Shown here: piece after piece, positions 1-6,867 of the stretch
Position numbering within the stretch: position 1 is the first letter of the stretch
How the letters are laid out: the number at the start of each line of letters is the position of its first letter
Source of the DNA: Ferroglobus sp.
GTDB taxonomy: Archaea; Halobacteriota; Archaeoglobi; Archaeoglobales; Archaeoglobaceae
DNA: 13,896 bases
Direction: 5' to 3'
NCBI GenBank assembly: GCA_015520115.1
Contig: WAQS01000211.1
Coordinates: forward strand, 1 to 13,896
The notes under the pieces: model-generated
Told to the model about the DNA's origin: nothing
Databases searched by the model: none
The model's input: the letters and a program-made list of their open reading frames with translations, nothing else
Translations under genes and position numbers: made by a program

Positions 1-11
1 TATATCTACTC

Positions 12-548
12 TCATCGAACATATGTTCGGTCGAGCTGTTTATAAGCTTTCTCGAATTCCTTCGAGAGATTTCTCATGCGAATTAAAAAGGGAATTGGAC
101 TCAACAATAGCATGAGGATAACAAGATTAAACCATCGAGGCAACTCTCCAGCTTTTGATCCGAAGTATATTCCTAAGGTTAGCAAATAAAAGCAGAAGGT
201 TAAAAAAGCGTTCAAAGCGTCGATAGAATTGAAGTAACTGTTAACGAAGCGTTCCCTTTCATTTTCTGGGAGAGAGTTTAACTTAAAAAAGAACGCTGGC
301 AAGTTCATCCACCACGCAGCTCCTTTCAAAGCCTCCCGTCTCTTGCTTGAGATTATAAGTAAGATGATCGGTGCAATACTGAACGACAATGGAAGAAGTA
401 AAAACGTTATCTTCCCTCCGTAAGCATCGGCTTTCCCGCTTGCGTTAAAGTGGATGGGAATTCTTTCTGGTAACGTTAGGTACGCATGAATGGACGTAAC
501 CCAGATGAGCGTAAGGAGTAAAACCACTATGAGCTGAAAACTCCTCAT
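12..548 (-). CDS. DUF1648-domain integral membrane protein
   Basis: A 178-residue protein with about four hydrophobic segments (near residues 4-23, 46-68, 112-131 and 138-157). Between the first two lies the DUF1648 signature: residues 27-45 read L-P-E-R-I-P-I-H-F-N-A-S-G-K-A-D-A-Y-G, the 'LP..IPIH-N..G..D.YG' pattern shared with SdpI-type immunity proteins and many uncharacterised archaeal membrane proteins. The C-terminal tail is basic and probably cytoplasmic. It is much shorter than fused SdpI proteins and lacks the second SdpI part, so only the DUF1648 module is supported. The ATG at 548 lies about 29 nt from the TTTATTTATT element shared with the divergent CetZ-like gene, suggesting a leaderless mRNA. 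Function is unknown, and no toxin gene is visible beside it. The family call is confident; a role in immunity is not supported. Confidence 0.85.
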   Translation of the reverse strand: MRSFQLIVVLLLTLIWVTSIHAYLTLPERIPIHFNASGKADAYGGKITFLLLPLSFSIAPIILLIISSKRREALKGAAWWMNLPAFFFKLNSLPENERERFVNSYFNSIDALNAFLTFCFYLLTLGIYFGSKAGELPRWFNLVILMLLLSPIPFLIRMRNLSKEFEKAYKQLDRTYVR

Positions 549-572
549 TGAAATATTCTTGACACAGACACA

Positions 573-582
573 TTTATTTATT
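573..582. promoter_or_regulatory. Shared TATA-like element, divergent promoter
   Basis: TTTATTTATT is centred about 27 nt upstream of the plus-strand ATG at 604 and about 29 nt upstream of the minus-strand ATG at 548. It is the only A/T-rich box in the 55-nt spacer, so one TBP-binding site probably serves both leaderless genes. The same 10-mer recurs at 3503-3512. Confidence 0.5.
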
Positions 583-603
583 CTTTTGCTGAATTTCCAT
601 CAA

Positions 604-1536
604 ATGAAGCTTCTGACGATAGGTGCTGGTAAAGCTTCAAACATCGTCGACATCTTTGCTAAGAGGGGAGCTGAGGTTAACAAGGTCAAGCTTTTCAAAT
701 GTTACACGATAAGCAACGAGCTTGAAGAGCTTAAAAAATTGAGAAACGTACCGCAGGAAAATAGATTTTACACTGTCTGGAAAGAAGATCTTCCGGATTT
801 GAGGAGCGTGATAAACAGCATAATGTCGAGATACGAGATTTACGAAGCCTCTCTTGTTATAGCGGATTTAACCGACGACTTCAGCCTCTTTTCTTCGATT
901 TCCCTTTTCGATGAGCTTGAGAGGAGCATGGAGGAGCCGAAGCTTTGTTTAGCTTTAATTCCCGACTTGTCAAATCCGGAAAGGATAGAGAAGGTTAGAA
1001 GAGGCTTGAGAATGCTCATGAGAATCTACGACTACCTCTTCGTCTTCGAAAAGAGAAACAACTACGAAGATCTCATAATCGATTCCTTTAACATCTTATC
1101 TCTCGTCGGGGAGATTGATGCAAGGAAAAAAACCAGTGGAGAAGTTGTGGTGGACACAAGCGACTTTTTAAATTCCCTTGAGAGAGAAGGCTTCACAATT
1201 CTCGGCTACTCGAAAAGGAGGCTGAGCTGGTTTTCGAAAATATTCAAGAGCGAAGCTGAGTTGAGGGGGGAGAGAACTAAGAGGATGGTCGACCTTCTTG
1301 AGGAATCCCTCACAAATTTGAGTGCGAGAGGGGACATCGACTCTGCAAAAAAAGCTCTGATAGTTTTTTCCGGCAATCCCGAAGAGATAAGCATGGAGGG
1401 GCTTTTTACCTGCATAAGGAGGGTGGAGAAGATAAATGGAGAGATGCTTGTTAGGTACGGAGACTACCCCATTCCAAGGTCGAATTTCGTCAGTTCGGTA
1501 GTTTTATTTTCTGGAATTAAAAAATTTACGTTATAA
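604..1536 (+). CDS. Divergent CetZ/FtsZ-like tubulin-superfamily protein with degenerate GTP site
   Basis: A 310-residue protein that I align by eye to archaeal CetZ. The C-terminal half fits well: residues 243-305 carry the CetZ pattern 'G.i.sA..AL.V.SG.PE.....G', then 'RYGDYPIP.S..V..VVL.SGI'. Residues 181-203 (VVVDTSDFLNSL, later GY) match the CetZ T7 region. Residues 36-54 match the CetZ stretch after the T2 loop. The N-terminal T1 loop is only partly kept (G7-A-G-K-A-S-N13). The tubulin signature GGGTGSG (T4 loop), expected near residues 87-98, is replaced by acidic and bulky residues (D-L-T-D-D-F-S-L-F-S-S), and the guanine-contacting Asn before the next helix is also gone. It is therefore probably not a normal GTPase. 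An in-frame TTG/ATG region allows an upstream ATG at 559, but 604 fits the TATA spacing and places M-K-L-L-T-I-G-A-G correctly. The 3' end overlaps map by 11 nt. Confidence 0.75.
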   Translation: MKLLTIGAGKASNIVDIFAKRGAEVNKVKLFKCYTISNELEELKKLRNVPQENRFYTVWKEDLPDLRSVINSIMSRYEIYEASLVIADLTDDFSLFSSISLFDELERSMEEPKLCLALIPDLSNPERIEKVRRGLRMLMRIYDYLFVFEKRNNYEDLIIDSFNILSLVGEIDARKKTSGEVVVDTSDFLNSLEREGFTILGYSKRRLSWFSKIFKSEAELRGERTKRMVDLLEESLTNLSARGDIDSAKKALIVFSGNPEEISMEGLFTCIRRVEKINGEMLVRYGDYPIPRSNFVSSVVLFSGIKKFTL

Positions 1537-2383
1537 TTCTTGCTCCTCCCTCCTCCACAACTACCGTATGCTCAGCTTGAGAAACCAGTCCTCCTGAAAT
1601 TTCCGTCAAAACTGGATAGCTCCTTAAAATCTTCTCTCTTACGAGCTTAGCCAGAATTATTTCCGGTGCCTTCGTCAACCACCTTTTGGCAAAAGGAAGC
1701 GTTCTGTACTTCTCGACCTCCTTTAAAATTTCCCTCTCAATCCTCCCCCTCACGGGTTTTTGCTTTAGGAGGGAGTATATCTCCACTTCACTTCTCTCGG
1801 CTACTTTTCCAACTCCGTTGGTTACGAAAGGCTCGATAGCTATTACCGTCCCCTCTTCAAGCTTTACTCCTTTCTCTATTCCGTAGTTGTATATCGTCGG
1901 TGGAGCGTGGGCGACGTAAGGCTGGAATCCGTGTCCAGTTAAATTTATCACTGGCTTAAATCCGAACTCCCTGGCAGTTTCTTCTATAACTTTACCGATC
2001 TCGCTCGTTGAGACTCCTGCTTCAACAGCCTCTATGGCTCTCTTCAACGCCTCTTCTGCAGCTCTTACAAGCTCTTCGTTGTCTCCCAAGTCGATCGTGA
2101 AGGCTGTGTCGGCTATGAATCCATCCACGTGAGCACCAATGTCTATTTTCACGAGGTCTCCTTCCTTGAAAGTTCTCTCGTCATTCTTTTTCGGGGTGCA
2201 GTGGGCAGCATCGGAGTTTATCGAGATGTTACACGGAAAAGCTGGCTCAGCTCCGAGTTCTCTTATTCTGTTTTCAACGAATTCTGCAACCTCCAAAAGC
2301 TTTACACCCGGTTTAACTTTCTTTTTCACTTCCTCTCTGACGATCCTCAAAACCTCTCCAGCCTTTTCGTGCTTTTCGATCAA
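1526..2383 (-). CDS. map: Type II methionine aminopeptidase
   Basis: A cytosolic metallopeptidase that removes the initiator methionine from nascent proteins. The 285 residues match archaeal MetAP length. The M24 metal ligands are in place: D81, D92, H151 (in G-H-G), E184 (in I-E-P-F) and E271 (in A-E-H-T). H61 and H159 correspond to the conserved substrate-binding histidines. The insert between H159 and E271 is the helical insertion that defines type II enzymes. The start codon is TTG, overlapping the TGA stop of the upstream X-Pro dipeptidase gene by 4 nt, with GAGGTG placed 5 nt before it. The N-terminus reads as in other archaeal MetAPs, supporting this start. Its last 11 nt overlap the convergent CetZ-like gene. 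Assignment is secure. Confidence 0.97.
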   Translation of the reverse strand: MIEKHEKAGEVLRIVREEVKKKVKPGVKLLEVAEFVENRIRELGAEPAFPCNISINSDAAHCTPKKNDERTFKEGDLVKIDIGAHVDGFIADTAFTIDLGDNEELVRAAEEALKRAIEAVEAGVSTSEIGKVIEETAREFGFKPVINLTGHGFQPYVAHAPPTIYNYGIEKGVKLEEGTVIAIEPFVTNGVGKVAERSEVEIYSLLKQKPVRGRIEREILKEVEKYRTLPFAKRWLTKAPEIILAKLVREKILRSYPVLTEISGGLVSQAEHTVVVEEGGARIIT

Positions 2384-3483
2384 GGTACCACCTCTACGTA
2401 ATCGTCAAATCTTGTTAAAACCTCGCATCCGTTCTTTTTCACGAGAACCAAATCTTCGACTCTAACTCCTCCAATCCTTTCGTAATACAGCCCCGGCTCT
2501 ACTGTGAACACCATCCCCGACCTTAATTTATCTTCTGAATTAAATATTTTTGGCTCTTCGTGCACCTCCAAACCTACTCCGTGCCCGGTGGAGTGAATGA
2601 ATCCTTCCTTAGCCTTCTGCCTAATCGTTTTGTAACCGTAGTCCTCCAAGACGTCGCAGACCTTATCGTGGACCTCTTTCGCTTCGATTCCTTCTCTAAT
2701 TATCTTAATAGCCTCGTTCTTTGCTTCTATGCATGCCCTCAACATTTCAACGATCTCTTCATCTCTCTCGATAATTACTGTCCTCGTAAAGTCGGAATGA
2801 TAGCCGCTGGCTCTAACTTTCGGAAAAATATCGAAGATCACGTGCTTTTCTACAATCCCTTCTCCCACAAAGTGGGGATCCGCGCTTCTTCTCCCAGAGG
2901 ATATTATGGTATCTTCAGCCAACCCCCCTTTTTCGTAAACAAAAAGTTCGACTCTCTTTCGCAATTCTTCGATTTCTCTCTTCCTCTTTACGATTTCGAG
3001 AAAGAATTTTAAGGCGTTTAAAGCTATTTCGCTCGCTTTTTTTATTTCTTTAATCTCCCACGACTTTTTAACGCTCCTCAGTTTTGAAAACGGATTCGAA
3101 ACAATCTCAATTTCAAAATGCTCTGAAAGGTGCTTGTACAGGAAACTTGGAAACTCCTTAGGAACGAGAATTTTTCTCGCTCTGTGCTCTTTTAAAATCT
3201 CTGCGTAAGTCTCAGCAAGAGCTTTTTCAACCCCAAGCTCTTTGACCTTCTCGTAGAATCCTACGTCTGATAAGGAGACTATTTCTTTAACTCTGCTCTC
3301 CCTTTCGGCTCTCCTCCTTTCCATTTCGTGAACGACAAGCATTTCGGTGCCGTCTTCACCTACTGCGTAAAAAGCGGGATCTGGAAGTTTCATACCAACT
3401 GCGTAATAAAAATTTGGATCTTTGCTGCTTGCATACATGATGAAAAAGTTTGCCTCATGCCTCTTCAGCAGTTCGTATATCAT
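2380..3483 (-). CDS. pepQ: M24B X-Pro dipeptidase / aminopeptidase P family protein
   Basis: A 367-residue metallopeptidase of the PepQ/aminopeptidase P type, expected to cleave Xaa-Pro bonds in the cytosol using two metal ions. The N-terminal creatinase-like domain covers roughly residues 1-135 and the C-terminal pita-bread domain the rest. Metal ligands are visible at D218 (I-F-D), D231 (H-S-D-F-T-R-T), H301 (S-T-G-H-G-V-G-L), E329 (V-E-P-G-L-Y) and E343 (V-R-V-E-D). The size is close to that of archaeal prolidases. An in-frame ATG lies 5 codons upstream (3498), but it abuts the TATA element, while the ATG at 3483 sits about 24 nt from it, so I chose 3483. It is first in an operon with map, overlapping it by 4 nt. 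Dipeptidase versus aminopeptidase P activity cannot be settled from sequence alone. Confidence 0.92.
   Translation of the reverse strand: MIYELLKRHEANFFIMYASSKDPNFYYAVGMKLPDPAFYAVGEDGTEMLVVHEMERRRAERESRVKEIVSLSDVGFYEKVKELGVEKALAETYAEILKEHRARKILVPKEFPSFLYKHLSEHFEIEIVSNPFSKLRSVKKSWEIKEIKKASEIALNALKFFLEIVKRKREIEELRKRVELFVYEKGGLAEDTIISSGRRSADPHFVGEGIVEKHVIFDIFPKVRASGYHSDFTRTVIIERDEEIVEMLRACIEAKNEAIKIIREGIEAKEVHDKVCDVLEDYGYKTIRQKAKEGFIHSTGHGVGLEVHEEPKIFNSEDKLRSGMVFTVEPGLYYERIGGVRVEDLVLVKKNGCEVLTRFDDYVEVVP
2389..2394 (-). promoter_or_regulatory. Shine-Dalgarno site for the TTG-started map gene
   Basis: On the minus strand GAGGTG lies 5 nt upstream of the TTG at 2383, inside the last codons of the X-Pro dipeptidase gene. 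It matches the archaeal anti-Shine-Dalgarno core and decides the non-ATG start of map. The S3Ae gene has the same hexamer at the same spacing. Confidence 0.85.
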
Positions 3484-3502
3484 GTGGCAAGAAGGCAAAG
3501 AA

Positions 3503-3512
3503 TTTATTTATT
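3503..3512. promoter_or_regulatory. Shared TATA-like element between pepQ and thiC
   Basis: TTTATTTATT, identical to the element at 573-582, is centred about 27 nt from the thiC ATG (3535, plus) and about 24 nt from the pepQ ATG (3483, minus). The spacer is only 51 nt, which leaves no room for a thiamine riboswitch ahead of thiC. Between the element and pepQ lies a short imperfect direct repeat (GGCAAGAA then GGCAAAGAA, 3486-3502) that could be regulatory. Confidence 0.5.
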
Positions 3513-3534
3513 GTTTATCATCAACCTCGAAAAT

Positions 3535-4821
3535 ATGGAAACTCTGATTGAAATGACAAGGAATGGCAAACATCCCGAATGGTTGGAGAAGGTTGCGGAA
3601 AATGAGGGAGTTGATTTAAATTTACTCATCAAGCTCATCGCTAAAGGGGAAGTTGTAGTTCCGAGAAACGTTCTGAGGGATGATGAGTTTCAGGCTAAAG
3701 CTATAGGAAGGCTCATGTCCACGAAAGTTAACGCAAACGTTGGAACTTCAGCCGATTACGTTAACGTAGAGGAGGAAGTTGAAAAGGCGAGAGTTGCAGT
3801 TAGGTATGGTGCTGATGCAGTCATGGATTTGAGTACCGGCGGAGACCTTGATTACATAAGGAGAAGGATAATGGACGCTGTTAACGTTCCCTTCGGCACG
3901 GTCCCGATATATCAGGCTGTGAGGGAGAAGAACGTGGAGGATTTGAGCGAGGACGACTTCTTCAAAGTTGTGGAAAAACACGCTAAGGATGGAGTCGACT
4001 TCATGACGATTCACGCTGGAGTCAGCAAGATGAGCTTGGAGAGGTTGAAGAAGAGTAATAGGCTCATGGGAATAGTCAGCAGGGGAGGTTCGATAATTGC
4101 AAAGTGGATTGAAACAACTGGAGAGGAGAATCCCTACTACAAAGATTTCGACTACCTCCTCGAAATTCTCAGAGAATATGACGTTACGATAAGTCTTGGA
4201 GACGCTTTTCGTCCGGGGTGTATTGCTGACGCAAGTGACAGAGCGAAGTTCACCGAGTTTATAGTTCTTGGAGAGCTTGTGGAGAAATGCAGAGAAGCTG
4301 GAGTTCAAGCTATGGTTGAAGGTCCGGGGCATGTTCCGATAGATGAGATCGAAACGAGCGTAAGGGCGATGAAATTCGTTACGAAAAACGCTCCTCTGTA
4401 TTTGCTTGGCCCCCTCGTCACGGATATTGCTGCCGGATACGATCACATAGCTGCCGCCATAGGAGCTGCTGTGGCTGGCATGCACGGAGCGGATTTCATC
4501 TGTTACGTTACTCCTTCAGAGCACCTTTCTCTTCCAACGGTTGAAGATGTTAGGGAAGGCGTTATAGCTGCGAAAATAGCAGCTCATGCTGCAGATTTAG
4601 TGAAGGAGGGGCAGAGAGAAAGGGCGAGAAAGCGAGACTACGAAATGAGCATCGCAAGGAAGAACCTCGATTGGAACAGGCAATTTGAGCTCAGCATAGA
4701 TCCGGAAAAAGCCATGGAAGTGCATTCAAGAAGGAAGTCGAAGAGCGAAGCTTGCAGCATGTGCGGAGATCTTTGTGCAATAAAAATCTCAAGAGAAGTT
4801 CTCGAGAAAGCGAAGAAGTGA
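3535..4821 (+). CDS. thiC: Phosphomethylpyrimidine synthase ThiC
   Basis: A radical SAM enzyme that converts aminoimidazole ribotide to hydroxymethylpyrimidine phosphate for thiamine synthesis. The 428 residues are the usual archaeal length, without the long N-terminal domain of many bacterial ThiC proteins. Visible motifs in order: G-T-V-P-I-Y-Q-A (121-128), S-R-G-G-S-I (182-187), L-G-D-A-F-R-P-G-C (221-229), E-G-P-G-H-V-P (262-268), P-L-V-T-D-I-A-A-G-Y-D-H (293-304) and C-Y-V-T-P-S-E-H-L (323-331). The C-terminal cluster motif is C407-x2-C410-x3-C414, the shorter spacing seen in anaerobe and archaeal ThiC rather than the CX2CX4C of aerobic bacteria. The frame is open upstream, but homology and TATA spacing place the start at 3535. 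The benzimidazole synthase BzaF is a close paralog and cannot be wholly excluded. The last 33 nt overlap amzA in antisense. Confidence 0.95.
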   Translation: METLIEMTRNGKHPEWLEKVAENEGVDLNLLIKLIAKGEVVVPRNVLRDDEFQAKAIGRLMSTKVNANVGTSADYVNVEEEVEKARVAVRYGADAVMDLSTGGDLDYIRRRIMDAVNVPFGTVPIYQAVREKNVEDLSEDDFFKVVEKHAKDGVDFMTIHAGVSKMSLERLKKSNRLMGIVSRGGSIIAKWIETTGEENPYYKDFDYLLEILREYDVTISLGDAFRPGCIADASDRAKFTEFIVLGELVEKCREAGVQAMVEGPGHVPIDEIETSVRAMKFVTKNAPLYLLGPLVTDIAAGYDHIAAAIGAAVAGMHGADFICYVTPSEHLSLPTVEDVREGVIAAKIAAHAADLVKEGQRERARKRDYEMSIARKNLDWNRQFELSIDPEKAMEVHSRRKSKSEACSMCGDLCAIKISREVLEKAKK

Positions 4822-5283
4822 AGAGTAGCATTTTTCGCAAAACTTTACCGGCTTGAGATCGACCTCGTAAACAGAATTCGAAAACCTCATGACGCAGTGG
4901 TTGTTGCAGTGATCCAGCCCAAAAAGGTGCCCCAACTCGTGCATTATCTCCTTTTCAAGCCTTACAATCAGGTTTTCTCCGACAAGCCTGAAATATGAGA
5001 CCACAGCTGTTCTCAGAACTGGAATGGCTAATCCGAAAACGAAGTTCAAAGGGTTCTCGTAGAGGTCAACCGAAGTGACGACGACTTTAAAACTCCCGTC
5101 TGCACTCATCCTAACAATTTTGCTTGCTACGTATTGGTCTCTGAAGCTATCGTATGCCCGCTCGATGGGCAATTTCTCCTCAATTATCTCGAAATCCAGA
5201 AAGGGATATATGTTTTCAAGCTCCTCTACGGCTTTTTCCACTATGCTCTCATCAGCTCTAACGACCGAAATTTTGACTATCAT
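4789..5283 (-). CDS. amzA: Archaemetzincin zinc metalloprotease
   Basis: A 164-residue protein of the archaemetzincin family (peptidase M54). The zinc-binding core is plain: H115-E-L-G-H119 with H125 as third ligand, then C126, C130 and M132 (the metzincin Met-turn) followed by C149 and C152. The four cysteines form the second, structural zinc site of the family. Upstream, V-V-T-S-V-D-L (68-74) and N-F-V-F-G (80-84) match the conserved strand and following loop. No signal peptide is seen, so it is probably cytosolic. Its physiological substrate is not known to me. A TTG 8 codons upstream is possible, but the ATG at 5283 lies about 25 nt from a TATA-like CTTTATTG, so I chose it. It runs convergent with thiC, overlapping by 33 nt. 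Confidence 0.95.
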   Translation of the reverse strand: MIVKISVVRADESIVEKAVEELENIYPFLDFEIIEEKLPIERAYDSFRDQYVASKIVRMSADGSFKVVVTSVDLYENPLNFVFGLAIPVLRTAVVSYFRLVGENLIVRLEKEIMHELGHLFGLDHCNNHCVMRFSNSVYEVDLKPVKFCEKCYSSLLRFLENFS

Positions 5284-5304
5284 TGATTTATCTCTTGGAG
5301 TGCT

Positions 5305-5324
5305 CAATAAAGAACTTTTTATTC
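5305..5324. promoter_or_regulatory. Divergent promoter of amzA and the Mth938 gene
   Basis: Two offset TATA-like boxes lie in a 59-nt spacer. CTTTATTG on the minus strand (5305-5312) is centred about 25 nt from the amzA ATG. CTTTTTATTC on the plus strand (5315-5324) is centred about 24 nt from the ATG at 5343. Both transcripts should be leaderless. Confidence 0.5.
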
Positions 5325-5342
5325 GGAGACAAATAATTATTG

Positions 5343-5687
5343 ATGCTCGTGGAGAGCTACGACTTCGGAAGAATTGTAGTAGGTGGTAGGGAATACAGGA
5401 GTGACGTGGTTGTTGGAGATGAGATTATCGTTGAAAACTGGTGGAGGAAAGAGGGACATAGGATTTGCGTAGAAGACCTTGAGTGGTTGGATAAAATTGA
5501 TGCTGAAGTGATAATTTTCGGCACTGGGGCTTACGGAAGAGTGAAAGTTGATGAGGAAGTAATGAAACTCCTTGAGAAGAGAGGGATAAAAGTTTTGATC
5601 GAGCAAAGCTCGAAAGCTGTGGAAAAGTTCAATGAGCTAAAAAAGAGGGGGAAAAGGGTCGTTTTAGCGATTCACCTAACTTGTTGA
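5343..5687 (+). CDS. Mth938-domain (DUF498/AAMDC-like) protein
   Basis: A small soluble protein of 114 residues covering the whole Mth938 fold. Family hallmarks are seen in order: G-R-I-V-V-G-G (9-15), W33-W34-R then G38-H39, F-G-T-G-A-Y-G (59-65), I-E-Q-S-S-K-A-V (86-93, the 'T/S.A' element followed by F-N-E-L), and the C-terminal A-I-H-L-T-C. Relatives are archaeal Mth938, human AAMDC and mitochondrial NDUFAF3; no enzymatic activity is established that I know of. A TTG one codon earlier is possible, but the ATG fits the TATA distance. Its TGA is separated by one base from the AmrS-type radical SAM gene, so the two are almost certainly cotranscribed. A link to that enzyme is inferred from position only. 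Confidence 0.9.
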   Translation: MLVESYDFGRIVVGGREYRSDVVVGDEIIVENWWRKEGHRICVEDLEWLDKIDAEVIIFGTGAYGRVKVDEEVMKLLEKRGIKVLIEQSSKAVEKFNELKKRGKRVVLAIHLTC

Positions 5688-5688
5688 G

Positions 5689-6672
5689 ATGAGGGAGGCA
5701 AAGCTTTACAAGAATTTTGGAGATTGCGCCAGATGCTTGGTCTGCTGGAGACTGTGCAAGATAGGGGATTACGGATACTGCAGAACGAGAGTCTACAAGG
5801 AAGGAAAGCTTTACACCCTAACCTACGGAAACATCTCGGCATGCGAAAACAGACCAATGGAAATCAAACCCTTCTTTCACTTTAAACCCGGAGACTATTC
5901 GATGACCTTCTCGACTTATTCTTGCAACCTTGACTGTCCTTGGTGCCAAAACTGGCACCTTTCCAAAACTCCACCGAAAGAAACCTATGAGTACTTTCCT
6001 CCAGAAAAGCTTGTGGAGTTGGCGTACAATAAAAGCAACGGCGTTTGTGCAAGTTTTAACGAACCCACTTTGCTCTTCGAATATCTGCTTGATCTCTTTC
6101 CGTTAGCCAAAAATAAAGGCTTGCACACGACGATAGTTTCCAACGGCTACATGACTCCCAAAGCTTTGAAAATGCTTAGAGATGCTGGTTTGGACGGAAT
6201 GAACGTGGATGTTAAAGGTTGCGAGGAAGTTTACAAACTCATTGGAGGGAAAGCGAAGTACGTTTGGAGAACTGCTAAGGAAGCTAAAAAGCTCGGAATT
6301 CACTTAGAAATCGTGAATCTCGTTATTACTGACGTGAATGATAGGGAAGAAGATTTTGAATGGATCATTGAGAATCACATAAGGTTCGTGGGAGAGGAAG
6401 TTCCCTTACACTTCACGAGGTACTTTCCAGCCTATCTTTTCGACAAACCCCCGACGAGGATTGAAAAGCTTGAAAAAGCCGCCGAAATTGCAAGGAAAGA
6501 GGGTGTGAAATTCGTCTACATCGGCAACGTTCCGGGGCATAGGCTTGAGAACACTTTCTGCCCTAAGTGCGGAAAACTTTTGATAAAAAGGTACTCTTAC
6601 AGGGTTTTGGAGAATAACATTAGAGAAGGAAAATGTTTCAACTGCGGCGAGAAGATATACGGGGTTTTTTAG
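5689..6672 (+). CDS. amrS: AmmeMemoRadiSam-system radical SAM enzyme (AmrS type)
   Basis: A 327-residue radical SAM protein of the AmrS type, often annotated as a pyruvate formate-lyase activating-enzyme homolog. The N-terminal cysteine region (C13, C16, C19, C23, C31, ending C-R-T-R) precedes the radical SAM triad C79-x3-C83-x2-C86 followed by Q-N. Downstream are F-N-E-P-T (SAM binding) and N-V-D-V-K-G, typical of the AmrS subfamily. The C-terminus adds a zinc-ribbon-like pair, C291-x2-C294 and C316-x2-C319, which I do not regard as universal in the family. Its proposed partners AMMECR1 and Memo are not in the window; the substrate is unknown to me. It follows the Mth938 gene after 1 nt, with no Shine-Dalgarno site, consistent with coupled translation. 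The last 4 nt overlap a small minus-strand ORF. Confidence 0.9.
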   Translation: MREAKLYKNFGDCARCLVCWRLCKIGDYGYCRTRVYKEGKLYTLTYGNISACENRPMEIKPFFHFKPGDYSMTFSTYSCNLDCPWCQNWHLSKTPPKETYEYFPPEKLVELAYNKSNGVCASFNEPTLLFEYLLDLFPLAKNKGLHTTIVSNGYMTPKALKMLRDAGLDGMNVDVKGCEEVYKLIGGKAKYVWRTAKEAKKLGIHLEIVNLVITDVNDREEDFEWIIENHIRFVGEEVPLHFTRYFPAYLFDKPPTRIEKLEKAAEIARKEGVKFVYIGNVPGHRLENTFCPKCGKLLIKRYSYRVLENNIREGKCFNCGEKIYGVF

Positions 6673-6803
6673 ACAAACGCGTGAACTTCGACAAGCTTGG
6701 AGAAGCAAACTCCGCCGTTGGCTACGTAATACTTGCAGAGCATTTTCACGCAGCAGTCCGGATTTATAAACAATTTCGACTTTTCGCACCAAATTTTCAT
6801 CAT
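6669..6803 (-). CDS. Putative 44-residue cysteine-rich small protein
   Basis: A short minus-strand ORF that fills most of the largest gap in the window (6673-6867). Its 44 residues include five cysteines (C6, C17, C18, C23, C33), two lysine-rich patches and no hydrophobic segment, suggesting a small soluble metal-binding or disulfide protein. It opens with two ATGs in tandem (6803 and 6800). A TATA-like TTTATAAG on the minus strand (6829-6836) is centred about 30 nt upstream, the geometry of other leaderless genes here. It ends with TAA, 4 nt inside the 3' end of the AmrS gene, like other tail-to-tail neighbours in this window. All five cysteines use TGC. I do not recognise a family. An antisense chance ORF remains possible, since 44 codons is short. 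Confidence 0.5.
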   Translation of the reverse strand: MMKIWCEKSKLFINPDCCVKMLCKYYVANGGVCFSKLVEVHAFV

Positions 6804-6828
6804 AACAATTTTTTCTTAAACTTTAAAA

Positions 6829-6852
6829 CTTATAAATTTTCTTGTTTTATTA
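6829..6852. promoter_or_regulatory. Promoter region of the YkgJ-type gene and the small ORF
   Basis: The A/T-rich box CTTATAAAT (6829-6837) reads as TTTATAAG on the minus strand, about 30 nt from the small ORF's ATG at 6803, and lies about 34 nt from the plus-strand ATG at 6868. A second plus-strand candidate, TTTTATTA (6845-6852), is only 19 nt from that ATG, so the plus-strand start site is uncertain. Confidence 0.4.
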
Positions 6853-6867
6853 GAAATTGGCATTAAC

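Noticed and set aside
12-548. DUF1648 protein as SdpI-type immunity protein of a toxin system
   Set aside because: No candidate toxin or SdpR-like regulator is next to it, and the SdpI-specific C-terminal part is absent.
3328-3534. A 69-codon upstream extension of ThiC
   Set aside because: The extension reads through the pepQ gene in antisense and the shared TATA element, and archaeal ThiC homologs start near 3535.
3748-4485. A long open frame of 245 codons on the minus strand
   Set aside because: It lies wholly antisense to thiC, whose motifs are unambiguous; the antisense translation has no recognisable domain.
6406-6792. A 128-codon minus-strand frame over the same gap
   Set aside because: Mostly antisense to AmrS. 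The 44-codon frame beside it fits promoter spacing and the usual tail-to-tail layout better.
6633-6866. A 77-codon plus-strand frame across the AmrS end and the gap
   Set aside because: It overlaps the zinc-ribbon end of AmrS in another frame, has no promoter before its ATG and a low-complexity Phe-rich tail.
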